Below the pieces are notes generated by a model. It did not search any database, was not told the DNA's origin, and saw only the letters and a program-made list of their open reading frames with translations. Positions 31,979 to 32,024 of a DNA stretch of 32,024 nucleotides are shown here, piece after piece (positions within the stretch are counted from its first letter, which is position 1; each line of letters starts with the position of its first letter). The stretch comes from Sphingopyxis soli (GTDB taxonomy: Bacteria; Pseudomonadota; Alphaproteobacteria; Sphingomonadales; Sphingomonadaceae). Location: positions 1 to 32,024 of the forward strand of contig NZ_JAFMTR010000040.1 in assembly GCF_018682675.1 (NCBI RefSeq). The letters are read 5' to 3'. The position numbers were made by a program, and so were the translations under genes.

Positions 31979-32024
31979 CGACCGAAGCACGACATTTCTA
32001 GCGCCGTCATCCTGGCTGCGGCGA

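Overview
The window looks like a high-GC alphaproteobacterial chromosome, most likely Sphingomonadales (Sphingopyxis/Sphingomonas-like). The grounds are strong GC bias at third codon positions, a large Oar-type TonB-dependent receptor, the S4-protein/ferredoxin/SUV3-like helicase neighbourhood, a magnesium-type HemB, an exact CtrA-type box, and several palindromic interspersed repeats of the kind scattered through sphingomonad genomes. The genus is an inference from content, not a database match. No tRNA, rRNA, CRISPR, phage or transposase gene was seen. Almost everything is core chromosomal.

Layout. 1-9898 is read mostly on the minus strand: an Oar-like TonB receptor (129-3563), the ATP-dependent protease pair clpX (3859-5127) and clpP (5317-5967), a 7Fe ferredoxin (6278-6616), an S4 RNA-binding protein (6790-7089) and a SUV3-like RNA helicase (7100-9898). 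Factor-independent terminators close the receptor, clpX and fdxA, and a heat-shock-type promoter precedes clpP. A divergent region with a CtrA-type box leads to a plus-strand M23 cell-wall endopeptidase (10194-11732). It is followed by a tightly coupled run, hemB - GNAT acetyltransferase - membrane/spermidine-synthase-like protein - gamma-carbonic anhydrase (11794-16149), in which successive genes overlap by ATGA. A 184 bp inverted-repeat element separates this run from a convergent minus-strand run: GGDEF/EAL protein, dapF, mtaB, ftsY, yciB and a small PuuD-like membrane protein (22376 down to 16343). The genes from dapF to yciB are again joined by ATGA overlaps.

On the plus strand from 22623 come ffh, rpsP and rimM, then trmD and rplS, then asd, a DDAH-family hydrolase and a lipoprotein. 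The usual rpsP-rimM-trmD-rplS order is interrupted between rimM and trmD by a repeat element, a serine beta-lactamase-like hydrolase, a small unknown minus-strand gene and a LysR regulator whose stop codon overlaps the trmD start.

How the genes work together: ClpX and ClpP form one protease. Ffh and FtsY are the protein core of SRP targeting. RpsP, RimM, TrmD and RplS serve the ribosome and tRNA. DapF and Asd belong to lysine/diaminopimelate synthesis, and with the M23 enzyme they connect to the cell wall.

The most unusual points are a palindromic repeat inserted in frame inside mtaB, the regulator cassette inside the trmD operon with a LysR-trmD overlap, and a CtrA box ahead of the M23 peptidase. 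I did not find a clear new multi-gene defence or metabolic system.
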